From positions 1,550,001-1,614,000 of the forward strand of contig NC_070561.1 in assembly GCF_026914185.1 (NCBI RefSeq): DNA of 64,000 nt, in the 5' to 3' direction. Positions 1 to 13,075 of the stretch are shown in pieces (the stretch's first letter is position 1; every line of letters begins with the position of its first letter). The stretch comes from Puccinia triticina. Its lineage: Eukaryota > Basidiomycota > Pucciniomycetes > Pucciniales > Pucciniaceae. The notes beneath the pieces are model-generated. The model was not told the DNA's origin. It saw only the letters and a list, made by a program, of their open reading frames with translations, and searched no databases. Made by a program: the position numbers and the translations under genes.

Positions 1-366
1 GGCGCGCAAGGAGATGATGAAATGTATGTGACAGGTCGCCTCCCTGAGTCCAAGTTCGCCGAACTTGGAGGATGGGAGAGGCATGGCATTCTGATCCAAG
101 AAGTAAGGCCATCACTTTTTCCGAATCATCATCAAGAGTCCCTTCCAAGAGTCCACCGCCTCCCATCAAGAATCCTTTCCTAGATCCTTTCCCAGCAAAC
201 CAAACCGCCGCCGAGGATCCGAACCCCGGCGAAACGACTCGAAACCACTTCCCCCCCAGCTATCACCTCGAATCCCTACAACTCTTTTCCGGACCAATCC
301 GTGAGGGCAGTCACCCCGACACCTTTTCCCCTCCCAGCGCTGCCGCCGGCCTAGCACCGAGCGGAG

Positions 367-1720
367 CTCCATAGCGCAGCGTGGGATTTCTTCCATAATA
401 TTGGTATCAAAATGATCAAATTCCCTCAAATATTCATTGAGTACCTGGAATGACCACAAAACCCCCATATGAAGCAGCCACAATGTGATCAGTTACCAAA
501 TATCACCAATTTGGTAGTTTCTTGGTGTTTCTGCCACTATATCTCAGCGCAGCGTGGGAATTCTTCAATGATATTGGTACAAAAATGATTAAATGCCCTC
601 AAAGATGAATTGTGTACCTTGAATGACCACAAAACCCCCAAATGTAGCAGCTACAATGTGAATGGTTGCCAAATATCACTAATTTGGCAACTGATCACAG
701 TGTGGCTGCTACATTTGGGGGTATTGTGGTCATTCAAGGTACACAATGAATCTTCAGGGGAATTTGATCATTTTGGTACCAACATCATGGAAGAATTCCC
801 ATGCTGAGCTGAGATATAGTGGCAGAAACACCAAGAAACTACCAAATTAGTGATATTTGGCAACTGATCACATTGTGGCTGCTACATTTGGGGGTTTTGT
901 GGTCATCCAAGGTACACAATGAATCTTCAGGGCCATTTGATCATTTTGGTACCAATATCATGGAAGAACTCCCATGCTGGCCTGAGATATAGTGGCAGAA
1001 ACACCAAGAAACTACCAAATTAGTGATATTTGGCAACTGATCACATTGTGGCTGCTACATTTGGGGTTTTTGTGGTCATTCAAGGTACACAATGAATTTT
1101 TGAGGGCGTGTGATGATTATGGTACCAATATCATGGGAGAACTCCCATGCTGCACTGAGATATAGTGGCAGAAACACCAAGAAACTACCAAATTAGTGAT
1201 ATTTTGCAACTGATCACAGTGTGGCTGCTACATTTGGGGGTATTGTGGTCATTCAAGGTACACAATGAATCTTCAGGGGCATTTGATCATTTTGGTACCA
1301 ATATCATGGAAGAAATCCCATGCTGTGCTGAGATATAGTGGCGGAAACACCAAGAAACTACCAAATTAGTGATATTTGGCAACTGACCACATTGTGGCTG
1401 CTAAATTTGGGGGTTTTGTGGTCATTCAAGGTACCCAATGAATCTTCAGGGGTATTTGATCATTTTGGAACCAATATCATGGAAAAACCCCCATGCTGCG
1501 CTGAGATATAGTGGCAGAAACACCAAGAAACTACCAAATTAGTGATATTTGGCAACTGATCACATTGTGCCTGCTACAATTGGGGTTTTTGTGCTCATTG
1601 GAGGTAATCAATCAATCTTTGAGGGCATTTGACCATCTTGGTACCAATATCATGGAAGAACTCCCATGCTGCGCTGAGATATAGTGGCAGAAACACCAGG
1701 AACTGATCACATTGTTGCTG
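367..1720. repeat. 173-bp satellite array with orientation switch
   Basis: A unit of 173 bp is repeated. The landmark GAGATATAGTGGCAG recurs at 811, 984, 1157, 1330, 1503 and 1676, exactly 173 bp apart each time. The leftmost copies (about 367-670) are in the opposite orientation: AGCGCAGCGTGGG recurs at 373 and 546, also 173 bp apart. The two arms meet head to head near 665-690, where GTTGCCAA faces TTGGCAAC. Each unit holds a small dyad (CCAAAT to ATTTGG around a 7-nt loop). Copies differ by a few substitutions. The unit is close to nucleosome length, as in many satellites. No protein is encoded. Confidence 0.9.
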
Positions 1721-2359
1721 CTGCCTAATGGATGCGACCCCAAATAAATTATATTTTTCAAAATATTTCTGGGTTTTATATGCAGAAAAATCGTCCGATG
1801 AAATTTTATGTGGAAATATTCCTCATTAATCTGTGGTTGATAACAAAAGTAGATAAAAAAAAGAACCTGACAAAAATATGCTAAACCATGGTAAACTAAT
1901 TTCAAAAAGGCCTTCTATGCATGTAGCACTTCAAGTATGATATGCAATATCTTGAGCAAGTTCAACCAACCAAATTAAAAATGTGTGCAGGGTGGTATCA
2001 TGAGAGAGGTCAGGGGTCAATGTTTTTCCTCCTTTGAAAAAAAGTCGATTTGGAGACTTCTGATAACATCAATTGTTGAAGTAAAAAAAAAAAGAAAAAA
2101 AAATTGAGACCCCTCAGCTACCCTGGATTAATCCTAAAACTTGCAACGTATTTTTTTCAGGAAGAATTGAGTGGTGTATGTAGAAATTTATGAATGTTAT
2201 CAGGCAAAAGAAAAAAAAAAAATCCTGTGGCTTGAAGCTAACACAGGCAGAAGGAGAGAGATTATAGAATAGTATCAAGGAGACATGGAAAACAGACAAA
2301 GGTATCAAGAGGAATAATAAAAAAAAAAAAATTGATCAATATAAATTGATCAATATACG

Positions 2360-5300
2360 ACATCGCAAATTCATCCATCTTGGTAGTGAATTTTGGGAGC
2401 AGGGATTAGCAATTTCCCTTGAAAGTCAATGATCTCAGCACACTCTGAGTTTATGACCCTTTTGGTCGACGGGTTCCAAAAGAACCATCCACGCTCATTG
2501 TCCTGGTAGCCGACCAGGTACCCAAGCCATCCTCTTTGATCCAGCTTGCGTCGGCGTTCCTTGGGTATGTGTACGACCGCTTTGGTGCCAAACGGGTAAA
2601 AGGAAGTCCCCAGGGGCTCCTGATCCAACCAAAGTTTGAGAGGGGTTGTTTTGCAGCGTACGTTAGGTATGCGGTGTGGTAGACGGAAAAGTGGAAAAAT
2701 AAAAAGTTTTTGCTATGCCACATAATTACTCATACTAGGACTCAAGATACCATCAAATGGACCCCCAGAAATGGATTCTAAGGCCAATTTCACCCCTAGT
2801 CACCACTGGAAGCACCCCTTGACCCCCTCTAGTGTGGAAGTTACACCTCATGGACACCTATCACACGGCCAGCCCCAGTAACCCAGCTGTCACCTGCCCC
2901 AACCCAAGTTTCACAGTAGTACACATATACACATCACAGGATACAAACATACATCTCCCTGTCAGGCTACACTCATTAAATATTAACTACATACACTCCT
3001 TTATATACATAGTATGACATCATTTACACTGTTTCTGCAGCCTCAGACTTTGTGTATACACTAATTAACCCTGTATGACAGCTCATGCAGTCTACTGTCA
3101 CCTTATGCATGCGTTAGAATGTTCTTTTGTATATTCTGACATCATGTATGTACCCCTGGCATGTTTAGAATGTTCTGTTGCATATTCTGAAACCACTCAT
3201 GCGCCCCTGAGGGGTTATGACATCATTTGTATCTACTCCCACCAGCTAAAATCCCTCACCCTGTTGTCTAGATTAGCTAAAACCCTAACCCACAAGCCCC
3301 TTTGGGGCTCCACTTTTGTCTATAAAAGGAGCTCTCTCCACCCCCAGTGGTCTGCTCCCCAGTTCCTCACCCAGAACTCACAAGTCACTCAACACTCATC
3401 CACACTCAAATCCTAAAACCCTCATAACAATAACTCAACCCTTATAACAATAATTCAACCCTTATAACAAAGTAATTAAAACACTTACACGTTGCCAGTA
3501 AAACAGATTTCATCTGGAACAGACCAGACCTATCACTTAATAAAATTTGCCAAGCTGAGCTTGGTGGGTCTTGTTGACTGATAACAGAAGGGCAGAGCTT
3601 GCAACTTCATCATACCCTTCACCATTCAGCAAAAGGGTTTCATTACCACTTTTGAGTCTTACAGCGGTTAATCAGGTAGCACACACATTTGTATGCGTAT
3701 GACCAGAGAGATTCAGGAAGTTGAGAGTGTTTCAAGGCTGTACGGGCTACGTCTCCAAGAGTACAATTCAAGCGTTTGGCCTCGCCATTTTTTTCAGGTG
3801 TGTATGGAGAAGTGAAGATTATTGAGGTACCGACCAAAGAGAGATATGTCAAGAATGAATGTGTTGTGTACTCCTTTGCATTGTTGCATCTTATGTACCG
3901 TGGAGCTGATTTGAAATGGGATATGATCCGTTTGACAAGAGCTATAATGATGGAAGGTACTTTGGAGTGATTTTTCATGGGGAAAGCAAAAGAATAAGTG
4001 GTTGCATGATCTCGGACAGTGAGAAGGAATTGATTGCCGTTGATTTCCGGGTCCAGCGGCCCCAGTAAATCTTTTACAAGTAGGTCTAGCCTGTCATTCA
4101 AGGGAATTGCTTCTGGGAGGTGGTGATGGCGTCACTCGCTCTTAGATATCTTGCGCGATTAACAGAGGAATGGGGTCCAGGATTTCAGGTTGAAAGTTGG
4201 GACAAATCTTTTCAGAAATTGTTTGACAATGGTGTCTGAAACGTGTCTGAGTCGGCAATGCCAGTCAAAGGATGGATTAATAACAGGAGCATTGGAAGAT
4301 ATTGATTTGGTGGAAGAATAAGTGGGTTTAAAAGCCCCGGATGAGATAAACCATGAACGGTTACGATAAGTGGCCATGATAGATATGAACAAAGAGACCA
4401 GTCAAATGTTGTTGTTCAGAAGAAATGTGGGCAGGAAACCAGAATCAATGAATTGGCCAAGGCTAAGAAGTGTTCCCGTCATGTCCGGGCTGTACAGGAC
4501 CTTTGGCACCGCTAGTGTACCAGCCCCATTGGTTATCTTGAGGTGACCACTGTGCGTCACCATCATATAACCCATTGACAAAGTGAGATTCAGTCTCATG
4601 GGAGGCTTCAAAGCTATCATAAAAGAAAATTCATGGAAAGAGCCGCTCACGTGATGGGTCGCCCCAGAATCCAAAACCATGCCTGCGCCAGCGGCACTTG
4701 TTGCATCCGCACCCACTGCCAATTGAACCGCCGGAAATTCATCAGGCCAAGTGGGTGGGTTGTTTGGAAGTGCGGCTTGGCGGGCAAAACCAGAAACGGG
4801 GTGACCATTGACGGGGGTGTTGGGTTGTAGCAGAACGGCGTCTCTGCGGAGGATTGGACAAGTTGATCTCCAGTGACCCGTGCCCCCAAAGTAAACACAA
4901 GGTCTCCCTGCGAGGAGATTGGGATTGTTGGGTCCGGTGTTGCCCTTGCAAATGTTGTTGATTGCAGCTGCAATGTCGTCAATAGTGGGATTACCCGGGC
5001 GGCCAACGTTTTGATTGCGGGTGGTACTGTTGGGCAGTGGTGGTTGTTGGGAGGAAGAGTTTTGCTGTTGAGGGTTTGGATTGTTACATTGCTGTCGAGC
5101 TTGTTGTTTTTGCCCAGAGTTATGGTGTGGGGCACCCCATTGGTTGACCAAAGTTTGGCTTGGCCACGTCTGAAATACTGATGGAATTGCCGGGCCAGCC
5201 AAATCAAATCAAAGGGATTCACCATATGCCAATGTAATGATGGCTTGAATATCCCGTGCAGTGACATTGGCTATAACACCAAACTGTAATGAGATTTTTT

Positions 5301-5853
5301 GGAAGAGCTGCAATTGAGACATTGATGCCGGAGGTGGAACAATACTTTGTAGTACAAGGCTCTCCAAGAGTGGTGAGAGTGGGGCGCCAACCTTCTTTAG
5401 ATGGGAAAATATGTCAAATGTCTTATTAAACAAACCGGGTATTTGAGAAGGATTGGTTGAAGGACCAGAAACCCGCAATTCCAATAATTTGTTGACAAGC
5501 TTCATCTGGCGGAAACAAATGGTACCCTGAATATTGGACTGCACCGCTTTGTAGGCCTTGGTCCCAGTAGTGAATCGATTGACCAAGGATGACAGCTCGT
5601 CATGGACCGTGATTTGGATGAGGAAAAGTAGGCAAGTGTTCTCCTGAGCTGATAACTTGATGTAGTTCTCCACTTTGTCAAATAAATTAGTGTGGCCGAG
5701 TGTGAGAAGGATAACTCAAGTAAGGCCGCGCTTCCACTTGTTAAAACTGGACCCATCGGCCGATAACGGTTCAACATCTGATTTATAGATACTTGGTTGT
5801 TGCAAGAATTTGTTTTTTGGTGAGATCTTGGACACTGTGGTTTGCTGGGACAT
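2360..5853 (-). pseudogene. Decayed Ty1/copia retrotransposon (gag, protease, integrase)
   Basis: Read on the minus strand, this is the 5' two thirds of a copia polyprotein. Gag starts at 5853 (MSQQTT...) and is broken by a TGA and a frameshift near 5725. Around 4402-5202 come a Gln/Asn-rich linker, a damaged zinc knuckle (CVYFGGTGHWRSTC, with Phe where the second Cys should be) and an aspartic protease motif (LDSGATHH). At 4159-4392 there is a gag-pre-integrase HCRLRH segment. At 3643-4101 lies an integrase core, and after an inserted block the post-integrase region continues at 2371-2628 (GWLGYLVGYQ). Reverse transcriptase and RNase H are missing and no flanking LTRs were found. It is non-functional. 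Copia identity is firm from the domain order gag-PR-IN. Confidence 0.85.
2715..3640 (+). mobile_element. LTR-like insertion splitting the copia integrase region
   Basis: About 0.93 kb interrupts the copia reading on the minus strand between the integrase core and the segment at 2371-2628. The inserted DNA has features of a plus-strand LTR: a TATA box (TATAAAAGG, 3321-3329), downstream pyrimidine-rich sequence, three imperfect copies of a roughly 21-bp unit containing CCCTTATAAC (3417-3475), and an AATAAA near 3539. I could not find clean ends or a target duplication, so a solo LTR is an inference and the boundaries are approximate. Confidence 0.4.
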
Positions 5854-5859
5854 GGAGAA

Positions 5860-6440
5860 GTCGGTAAGCTGTCAAATTAACAAGTTGTCAAGGTCGTTGA
5901 GGTCAGTGTCAGTTGGACTGGGTCGGCTTGAATGATGCGAAAAACCGGGAGATTTGTTGGAAGGTGTCGATAGAGGTGAACCTCTTGTACGGTTGTCCTT
6001 GGGTCAATATTTGGGTGTTGGTAGCCGAATGCGCCTCAGTCTTGGTGCTTGGTAATGTCGAGTCAGATACTGGGAGAAGATGAACAATACTTCCGATAGG
6101 AAGGAAGATGGGGGTCAAATAGATTCAGGAATTCGTGTCGGTTCTTCAATTGGCAATGGTGGTAAGGGAGGAAGCGGCAATAACGCCTTGTACGCTTTGG
6201 TTTGTTTTGGTCGTTTAGCCCTTGTTGGCGGTGGAAGTAGTCCTGCAAGTTTAGGCTTGTCCCAACGGGTTTCTACCATGTGATGGTACGGGATGTGTTG
6301 ATAGGTTGGTTGAAATGAGGCTAGCTAATTGGAGAGAAATCAAGTCTTAATCTGTTGTAGGTGGAAAAACCCTTGATTGCCTGTAATCCTCCCCAACCTC
6401 CTCTTGACTCCCTGATACTCCAAATGTGGAGTTTGTCCAC
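5860..6440. other. Sequence upstream of the copia remnant, no gene recognised
   Basis: Short reading frames occur on both strands, but none shows a conserved motif or a plausible exon structure. It may be 5' leader or LTR remnant of the copia element at 2360-5853. Confidence 0.4.
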
Positions 6441-6446
6441 CCCACA

Positions 6447-6519
6447 CTCCAACATAGCTCAATGGTAGAGCAACCCAGCATGCATTGCGGAGATGCAGGT
6501 TCAATTCCCCCTTGTCTGC
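6447..6519 (+). tRNA. tRNA-like sequence, probably a pseudogene
   Basis: A strong A box (TAGCTCAATGGTAGAGC, forming a perfect D arm) is followed by a B box (GGTTCAATTCC) and, a few bases downstream, by TTTT, the usual Pol III stop. The acceptor strands do not pair (TCCAACA against TTGTCTG) and no normal anticodon arm with T33 forms, so it is more likely a decayed tRNA or tRNA-derived SINE head than a working gene. Confidence 0.4.
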
Positions 6520-6559
6520 ACTATTCCTTTTACTCGCTCTACAAAAAAATCTAAAGTGC

Positions 6560-9500
6560 AAGAATGATTTTGGCTTAGTTTGCAGAAGATTTTTTTTTCT
6601 CTGGCTGAGTATGATCAGTTTAACTCAGGTTGCACTTCTGCGACAGGTAGAGTAAATATTTTTATAGTTTTACCAATCCAAAAGATTAGATCACCTTTGG
6701 GCAATTCAATGAAAGCAGAGGTCACTAATGAGGCTAAAGTCTGACAGAGACAATATACAAAATTGACTGTATAAAGTTTTGAGATGGAAAGATGATGAAA
6801 GTGATATATGGATGTGGATTTGTTGGAGAAGTGTAAATTGGGAAGCAAAAAGGACAAGTCACAAGCATAAAAAAATAAGCTAATAGGCTTCCACTATTTG
6901 TATCCTCTGGCTGGAGTATAAATGTCATATCTAAATAAGAATAAAAGTATGACACAAATAATGGAAAGAGAAATCAAAGTGGCCGCAAGCAACTGCTTAT
7001 CTAAAGCTGAAAAAAACCGGTCACAGATTGTTTCTTGGGGAGGAACATAAATTGAGTTTCCACAGGAATTCATTTCATTTATTTTGGAGACCTGCTACAA
7101 ATTTTCAAAAAAAAAAGGAATTGCAAAATTCAGCTTGGTGATTCTTGTTACAAAACAACTCCACAATGTGACTTACTTGGGCCTCACTTGAAGAGGAGCT
7201 ACACAATATTTCAGAATCCAATTTTGGAATTTTGTGCTGATTATCTAAACATTCAACTTCTGGGATGGAAATAGAGGTGTGTTCAGGTTTGCTGTGTTTA
7301 AAATTGGTCTGTGACATGGAAGATGAAGTAGAAATCATGTCTATTCCTTCAAAATCTCCTTTGCCAGCTATAATTCCCAAGGTTCCAAAGATCTGTTTTT
7401 ATTTAAACCAAGAATTGACAATTAAAATCACATTTAAAATATAAATCAAAGAAGTGCTTAACCATAATAATAAATAATTTGGAAAGCATTGTGATTTTTC
7501 CAGCCAACACTCTCAAAAATCAAATATAGTAGTATTGAAAATGATAAAGCTTATTGAGAAGCTAATGTTTTTGATGTGTGTTTCTGATAAATATACAGGT
7601 TGATCTGAACAAGCCTTTCAGTCCTTAAAGTAAGTATGGTTATGAAGGAAATATGTAGGCCAATTTAATGTTTAGGAGTGATCAAGTTGCAATTGGGAAT
7701 ATAGGGGTGAAATTCCTCTTGTGGCAAGCCAGGTTCAATCTGCCAAGAATTTGATACTGAAATGGTTATTTTAAGATCTTTTCTTGGTAGAAAAACCAAT
7801 CTTGTGGAATCTCAACTAGCTACTGATTTTTGTTTAGTGTTGAGATGTATGTGAGAAGCGAGTGGTCGTAAGCTGCAGGGAAAATTGATGCAAGGAGAGC
7901 CACTTTATATAGACAAATGTGAAGAAGTTTGCATCCAGGTGAAAAATGGTTTCAGAGGAGTGAGTGAAATTCAATATTCAAGGTTGTTAATTTCAGACAA
8001 TGTCAGGTTACAGTGCAAAGTTGTGTCAAAAAATTACAGAATTGGGGTACAAAGCTAAAAGATCCCACCAAGCCCCTAATGTTTTGAACTTAATTTTATA
8101 AAGAAAAAAAAAATCAGATTTACAAACCTGTGAAATTGGTTTCATAAGGCAGCATAATATTTTTTTTGTGGCTTACCAATGTGAATGATTTCAATTGCTT
8201 TTGTTTTGGAAGGAAAAAAATGACATGCACTTCCTACAATGCTCAGGCTGCTCCTTGCCACTCCTCCACTCAAACACTGCCATCTTTGTACCTCTCTGAA
8301 ATCCATGCACATTCAACTGGAAATCTCTTGTCAAAGCCTGTCAACTATCCTGCCTTGAATCTGGGCTCTCAATACTGCTTCCACCTCTGCTCGCCTTCAT
8401 TATAATTTATACAGAGCCTGCTTCTTCCCATCAATTCCGGCAAACTCTGTGCTTCTGCCACTATTACACATTTCCTAATTCTACCTAAGCCATATCTTAT
8501 CCATCCATGTTTTAATTTCACCACTCTGTCTCTTTTGTCTCCCTTCCCTGTCACTCTTCTTCTTTCCCTCCAGAATGAATATACATTTCACCCTCTGTCC
8601 CACAGTTTGTCCCTCAGCTTTAATAGTATAAATATCCTTTTCTTAGATAGAAAGAAATTATCAGTGCTTCTGCAAAATTTGGGTTCTCTACAGGTAAAAC
8701 ACCCTTTTAGCATGAGTGCTTTTCTGCTATGCAAACTAGCATCCTACTTAGCTCTCTCAGAGGGCCTATTTTCTGTTTTCAGTCCCAGAGTTTTGCTTGA
8801 AGCTTTGTTGTAATTTCTCCCCTTTTTGGCCTTGAACTCTTTATTTCATCAATCCACACCCTATTCTACTTTACTCAGAATAATCAAATTGCATCATCTG
8901 GCTTCCATGCTTTTTGGTGGCTTCTCCTGTTTGGCCTGGCCCATGGATGATGGGTGGCCTGAGCCTGCCTGATTGCCATCCTTAGTCAAGACTAGAGAAG
9001 AGAAAGAAAGCGGCTGGGGATCTGGGGTTCTGAAAAGTTGGTAGATTGCAGAATGTGTAAGCTGTCTGGATCTCTAGCCTCTCAATCTATGAGTGTGTGG
9101 ACTGTAACATGTATGTGGCAGGCTAGATAGTAGGTACATAGAAAGTCCCCACTAGAGCTCATAACATAACTTGCACCCACACATGTGTTTGCAAGTGAAA
9201 TCCATGCAAGGTGCTATTGCCCTTGGCCAAAGTAAAAGTACTTTGATTTTCACAATTCTCTTTGAATTTCTGCCTGGTTGCCCTGCACCGTTGAAACCTG
9301 GCCCTTGCTTCTTGTTCAATTTTTGTTTCTTAAACTGGTCCCTTGGCCTCCCTTGGCATCAACAAACTCATTTTTTTTATTTGATTCTGAAGCTGGTTTC
9401 TTGAGTCCTTTAATACAATTGACATCTGAGGCTCTAATTGGGAATGCTGAAGGGGACCCACAGCAAATGCTTTTGATTTATCAGAAAACTTGCAAGCCTA

Positions 9501-9627
9501 ATGGGGGGTTTGTGAATTGTGAAAGAGTTCTTGTTTTTTTTTTGCGCAATTCATTGTAGTTACCCTGGAATAACAGCCACTCTTAGAAAATATTGTATCA
9601 GCTGAGAAGTGATTATTTAGACTTACC
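6560..9627. other. 3-kb stretch without a recognisable gene
   Basis: AT-rich in the first half and pyrimidine-rich around 8200-8900. A 91-codon minus-strand frame at 7105-7380, rich in Ser and Glu, and several plus-strand frames between 8166 and 9559 have no motif I recognise and no convincing splice pattern. I found no terminal repeats here. Confidence 0.5.
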
Positions 9628-9630
9628 TTA

Positions 9631-10502
9631 GTCCCCAATTATAAACGGAATTTTGAGATAATTTTGAGATTATTTTGAAATTGTTTTGAAATCAAAACCA
9701 ACTTTGTTTTGAGTTCTTTTCATTTCAAAATAATCCCAAATCTCTTCAAACGCACCCGGGAGGGGTGTTTGAGATTCCAGAATCTCAAAATCCAAGGAAT
9801 CAAAATTTTGAACAGGCAGTATGCCTGTATGGCTGTCAGGCCACTGGTGCCTCAGACCCCCCCCCCCCCCCATTTAATGGCTGTATTGGGTTGGCGGAGT
9901 TCACCGGGCGGGGGTCGGCTGGCACATGAAAAAAACTGCTGCAATATACCAGATTGCATGATTGCACCCACTGAGAAAAAAACAGATGGCCTACCCTTAC
10001 GAACACCTCCAGGCAGCCCGGGACCACCAGGGGCAATATGATCCTGCCCTTGGCGGCGGGACCACGGGACAAAACGCACATCAATACGGCTACGATCTTG
10101 CCGCAGATGATCCAAACACGTTATTCTGCTTGTTCCAAAGCCAAGTGGTGAGGAGCTGATTTGTTGAGTCGATCATTGGGAGGGGGATCATTGTGTGCGT
10201 GTTGGCCTGGCAAGGTGTGGCGAGGTGTGCGGGTTCTTTTTTGGTTCAGACAGCCAAGGCTGAACAGGCAAGCTGTATTCTATCCAGCTTGCCCGTGTCA
10301 CAGACATATCGCCCCTGCCTGCCCACTCCGGCAGGCTACTTGCTCAGGGATGCACAATTGTTTATATGTGCACCCTGTTGTTTGAAGTTTTTCCGAGAGG
10401 ATTTTGAAATCAAAAATCTTTCATTTTGATTTCATTTCCGTTTCGAAATTCTCTTTGAATACTTTCAAAATATAACTCGAAATTTCGTTTATAATTGGGG
10501 CC
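9631..10502. mobile_element. PIF/Harbinger-like MITE (872 bp)
   Basis: The ends form inverted repeats of about 26 bp. The left end reads CCCCAATTATAAACG and the right end CGTTTATAATTGGGG, and similarity continues inward (GAATTTTGAG against CTCGAAATTTC). A 3-bp duplication TTA flanks the element (9628-9630 and 10503-10505); TWA duplications are typical of PIF/Harbinger. Subterminal TTTTGAAATC-type repeats lie near both ends. A run of 13 C lies near 9859. No transposase is encoded, so it must be non-autonomous. Confidence 0.8.
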
Positions 10503-10582
10503 TTATACCACTGAATTTGGCGGTGTAATTGATCTGGCACAAGTGGATCGCACAAGTTCGCCACCAATATACCGGGTACGAG

Positions 10583-10699
10583 CGAACTTAACAAAGTCCC
10601 TCGAGACTTCGGGGGACTCGCGAAGCGAGCCTCCGTCACCTCGGAGGCTCGCTTCGCGAGACACACGCCCGCAGCAGCGAGGGCCTTGGGTTAAGTTTG
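10583..10699. mobile_element. Hairpin-ended 9-bp-TSD element, 117 bp
   Basis: The smallest member of a family recurring at 12486, 26954 and 55945. The left end CGAACTTAACAAAGTCCC mirrors the right end (reverse complement CAAACTTAACCCAAGGCCC). The interior is a GC-rich foldback (GCGAAGCGAGCCTCC against GGAGGCTCGCTTCGC). Flanking 9-mers are GGGTACGAG (10574-10582) and GGGTGCGAG (10700-10708), 8 of 9 identical. The element ends 103 bp before the start codon of the ceramidase at 10802. A further GAGGGACTTGGTCAAGTTC follows the right duplication and may be the remnant of another copy. Confidence 0.75.
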
Positions 10700-10801
10700 G
10701 GGTGCGAGGGACTTGGTCAAGTTCAGCACCTGACACGCGGCGCGGCCCATCTCCGTACATAAACAGGAATCCCTCCAGGAAGCTCATTCAAAAGTTCCAC
10801 A

Positions 10802-12339
10802 ATGGGTCTCTCCCCTCCCGAGGTTAATGTTACTCGCTGGTGGTCCAAGCAACCACCAGTAGACGGCTACTGGGGTCCCTCGTAAGCACAGCACCTAAAA
10901 ACCACTTGGAGGTGTACACTCAAACTAAAATGGTTGATCGATAACTCGGTCAATTCAGAACATCTTCTATCGATTGGTGGTCAGTCCGCGCCTACTTCAT
11001 CCATCTCTAGCAATCACTCACTGCTTTTTTCCGAGTACAGTGAAGCAAACTATGCCATCACCAGATTCATTGCCGAATTTGCGAACACGCTCTCGAATTT
11101 GGCCTTTTGTCAGTCATTCAAGATCATCAAGCATCATATCACGGCTCCATGAAAACCAAAACTGATCTTGTTTTGCAACTCGGATTATGTGCTAGTCGCT
11201 TGGGCTTTCTAGTGAGTGGATCCATGTTTCACGATAATCGGTCTATCATTATGGCACTCTCCTAACGTATTGAATTGGATGGCAATGTAGCGGAGTGAAA
11301 AAATGCAGAGACGAAAAACTGCCACTTCCACTTGCGCTTTGTCAGGTAGGAATCGCATTGGTAGGCATCGGAAGTTTCATGTACGTTATTGGCAAGCTTC
11401 GACCCACGAGAAAAAGCTAAGAGCTGATAGTCTGCCGCCAAACCCAGGTTTCATGCCACATTACATTACGAATGGCAACTAGCAGACGAGCTGCCGATGA
11501 TCTTCAGTTCCGCATTCACCACCTACGTTGTATTTGATACCGGTCGCGCAAGTCTACCCCGGAGCCGATTTGTTCGCAGCCTACCTTTCCTCCTCTTCCT
11601 CTACTGCTCCGGCTTCACCGCCATTTACCTCCGCCACCCCAATCCGGTCTTCCTGCAAGTCGCATTTGCTGCCATCCAACTGTCAGTCCCTCTTTGCTTC
11701 TCATTGGCATGCCCTCTATACCCTTGCTCATTTTGTTCCTCTTCCTGCTTTTCCAAACACACCCAAACAGAACTGCTAATTTTCGCGCAGCTTATACCAT
11801 CTGCACAGCTCCGGTCAAAACTTGCAAAGAGCAGAAGAACAAGGCTCAGATCATACGCTACCTGTCCGCCGGATTTTTCACCACCCTCATTGGGTTCTTG
11901 ATCTGGAATGTTGACAATATGTAGGTATCCTTCCGTCTAGCTCAAAGCTGGTTCCTTCTTTTCTCACCTCCGCGCTTATCAACTGCTTGTTTTCTGGCAG
12001 ATTTTGCGATCGCATCTCGCACCTCAAACAACATCTGGGTATACCCTGGTCATTCGCTGTGGAAGGGCACGCCTGGTGGCATCTAGCCACGGGCACTGGT
12101 GCATATCTGGTAAGCCGCCCCTAAGTATACCTATGAGGGTATCAATAATAAACAACCGCCAACCACAACCCGTTTTTCTTGTGGGATCTTTGTAATACCA
12201 GAGTACGGTCGGATTGCAATTGATGTCAGTGAGCTTCAAAGAAGGCGCAGACGGCTTCGAGATCAAGCGCGGCGGGATCCTCGCTCTCTGCCCATACGTC
12301 GCCCGAACTCTCACCAACATGCACTCCAAGCTTGATTAA
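10802..12339 (+). CDS. Alkaline ceramidase, copy A
   Basis: Hydrolyses (dihydro)ceramide to sphingoid base and fatty acid; family members are multi-pass proteins of the ER/Golgi. Model: join(10802..10881, 10959..10979, 11041..11108, 11196..11211, 11291..11380, 11448..11681, 11771..11920, 12001..12109, 12202..12339), 301 aa, all phases consistent. Family motifs are in order: SIDWCEANYA near residues 30-40, FIAEFANTLSN, LFHxTL-like FHATLHYEWQLADELPM (acidic/His metal-site region), and VEGHAWWHLATGTGAYL near the C-terminus, which carries the family's C-terminal His residues. Exons of 21 and 16 nt are needed to restore conserved residues. Copy B at 53998 has the same exon plan. Hairpin-family elements sit 103 bp before the start and 146 bp after the stop. 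Confidence 0.88.
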
Positions 12340-12485
12340 TTTCTCCCCTTCGCCACCATCCTTCTCCGCAATCGATTAGCATAACATCTTGCTCTGTGCC
12401 ATCGCATTCTCTCATTTCATCTTTTTGTTCTTCTTGCCTTTATTCTTTTCTAGCTTCTGTGTCGATCATCATCCTCGGAAAAATC

Positions 12486-12526
12486 CGAACTTAGCGAAGT
12501 CCCTCGATTGGAGGCGCGGGAGCGCT

Positions 12527-12559
<33 letters not shown>

Positions 12560-13044
12560 GCCCTACCTCGCAAAACAATAGGCAGCAGACGTCTGTTTTC
12601 AGTGTTTTTCGCTTGTCCCTCCGTTGTAGCTACGCCAGGACAGCTGGGGCCAAGTCAGCTGCTTCAAGAGATAGCCAAGAAGCATGGCTCTCTGCTGGTA
12701 TCTTTCTTTTATCTGTAACAGTTGAACTGGATTTTTTTTAAAAAAATAAGAGCTGCTAAGTTTTGACAGGCGTCAAAAGTATGGCTTTGACCGAGGCCTG
12801 TTTGAACAATGCCCTCCCAAAACCCATGAACTCCTTTTTGTTTCATTTGGGATTCAAGAGATTTTTTGGAGGGATCCAACCTCAGGAAGGTGGCAGGTGC
12901 AAGTGCTGATGTAGGCAGACAAAACTGTCTACTCAGAATTTTGATAGTCTATAGCTGAGTCAAGATATAAAGAGTTGAAAATTTTGAAAGTTTTTCCCAG
13001 CCAAATGGGATTTCTGCTGCCTACTCTTTTGCGAGGTAGGGCGC

Positions 13045-13075
<31 letters not shown>

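Noticed and set aside
9962..10159. Short ORFs inside the 872-bp MITE
   Set aside because: No similarity to a transposase and no conserved pattern; chance frames in a non-autonomous element.
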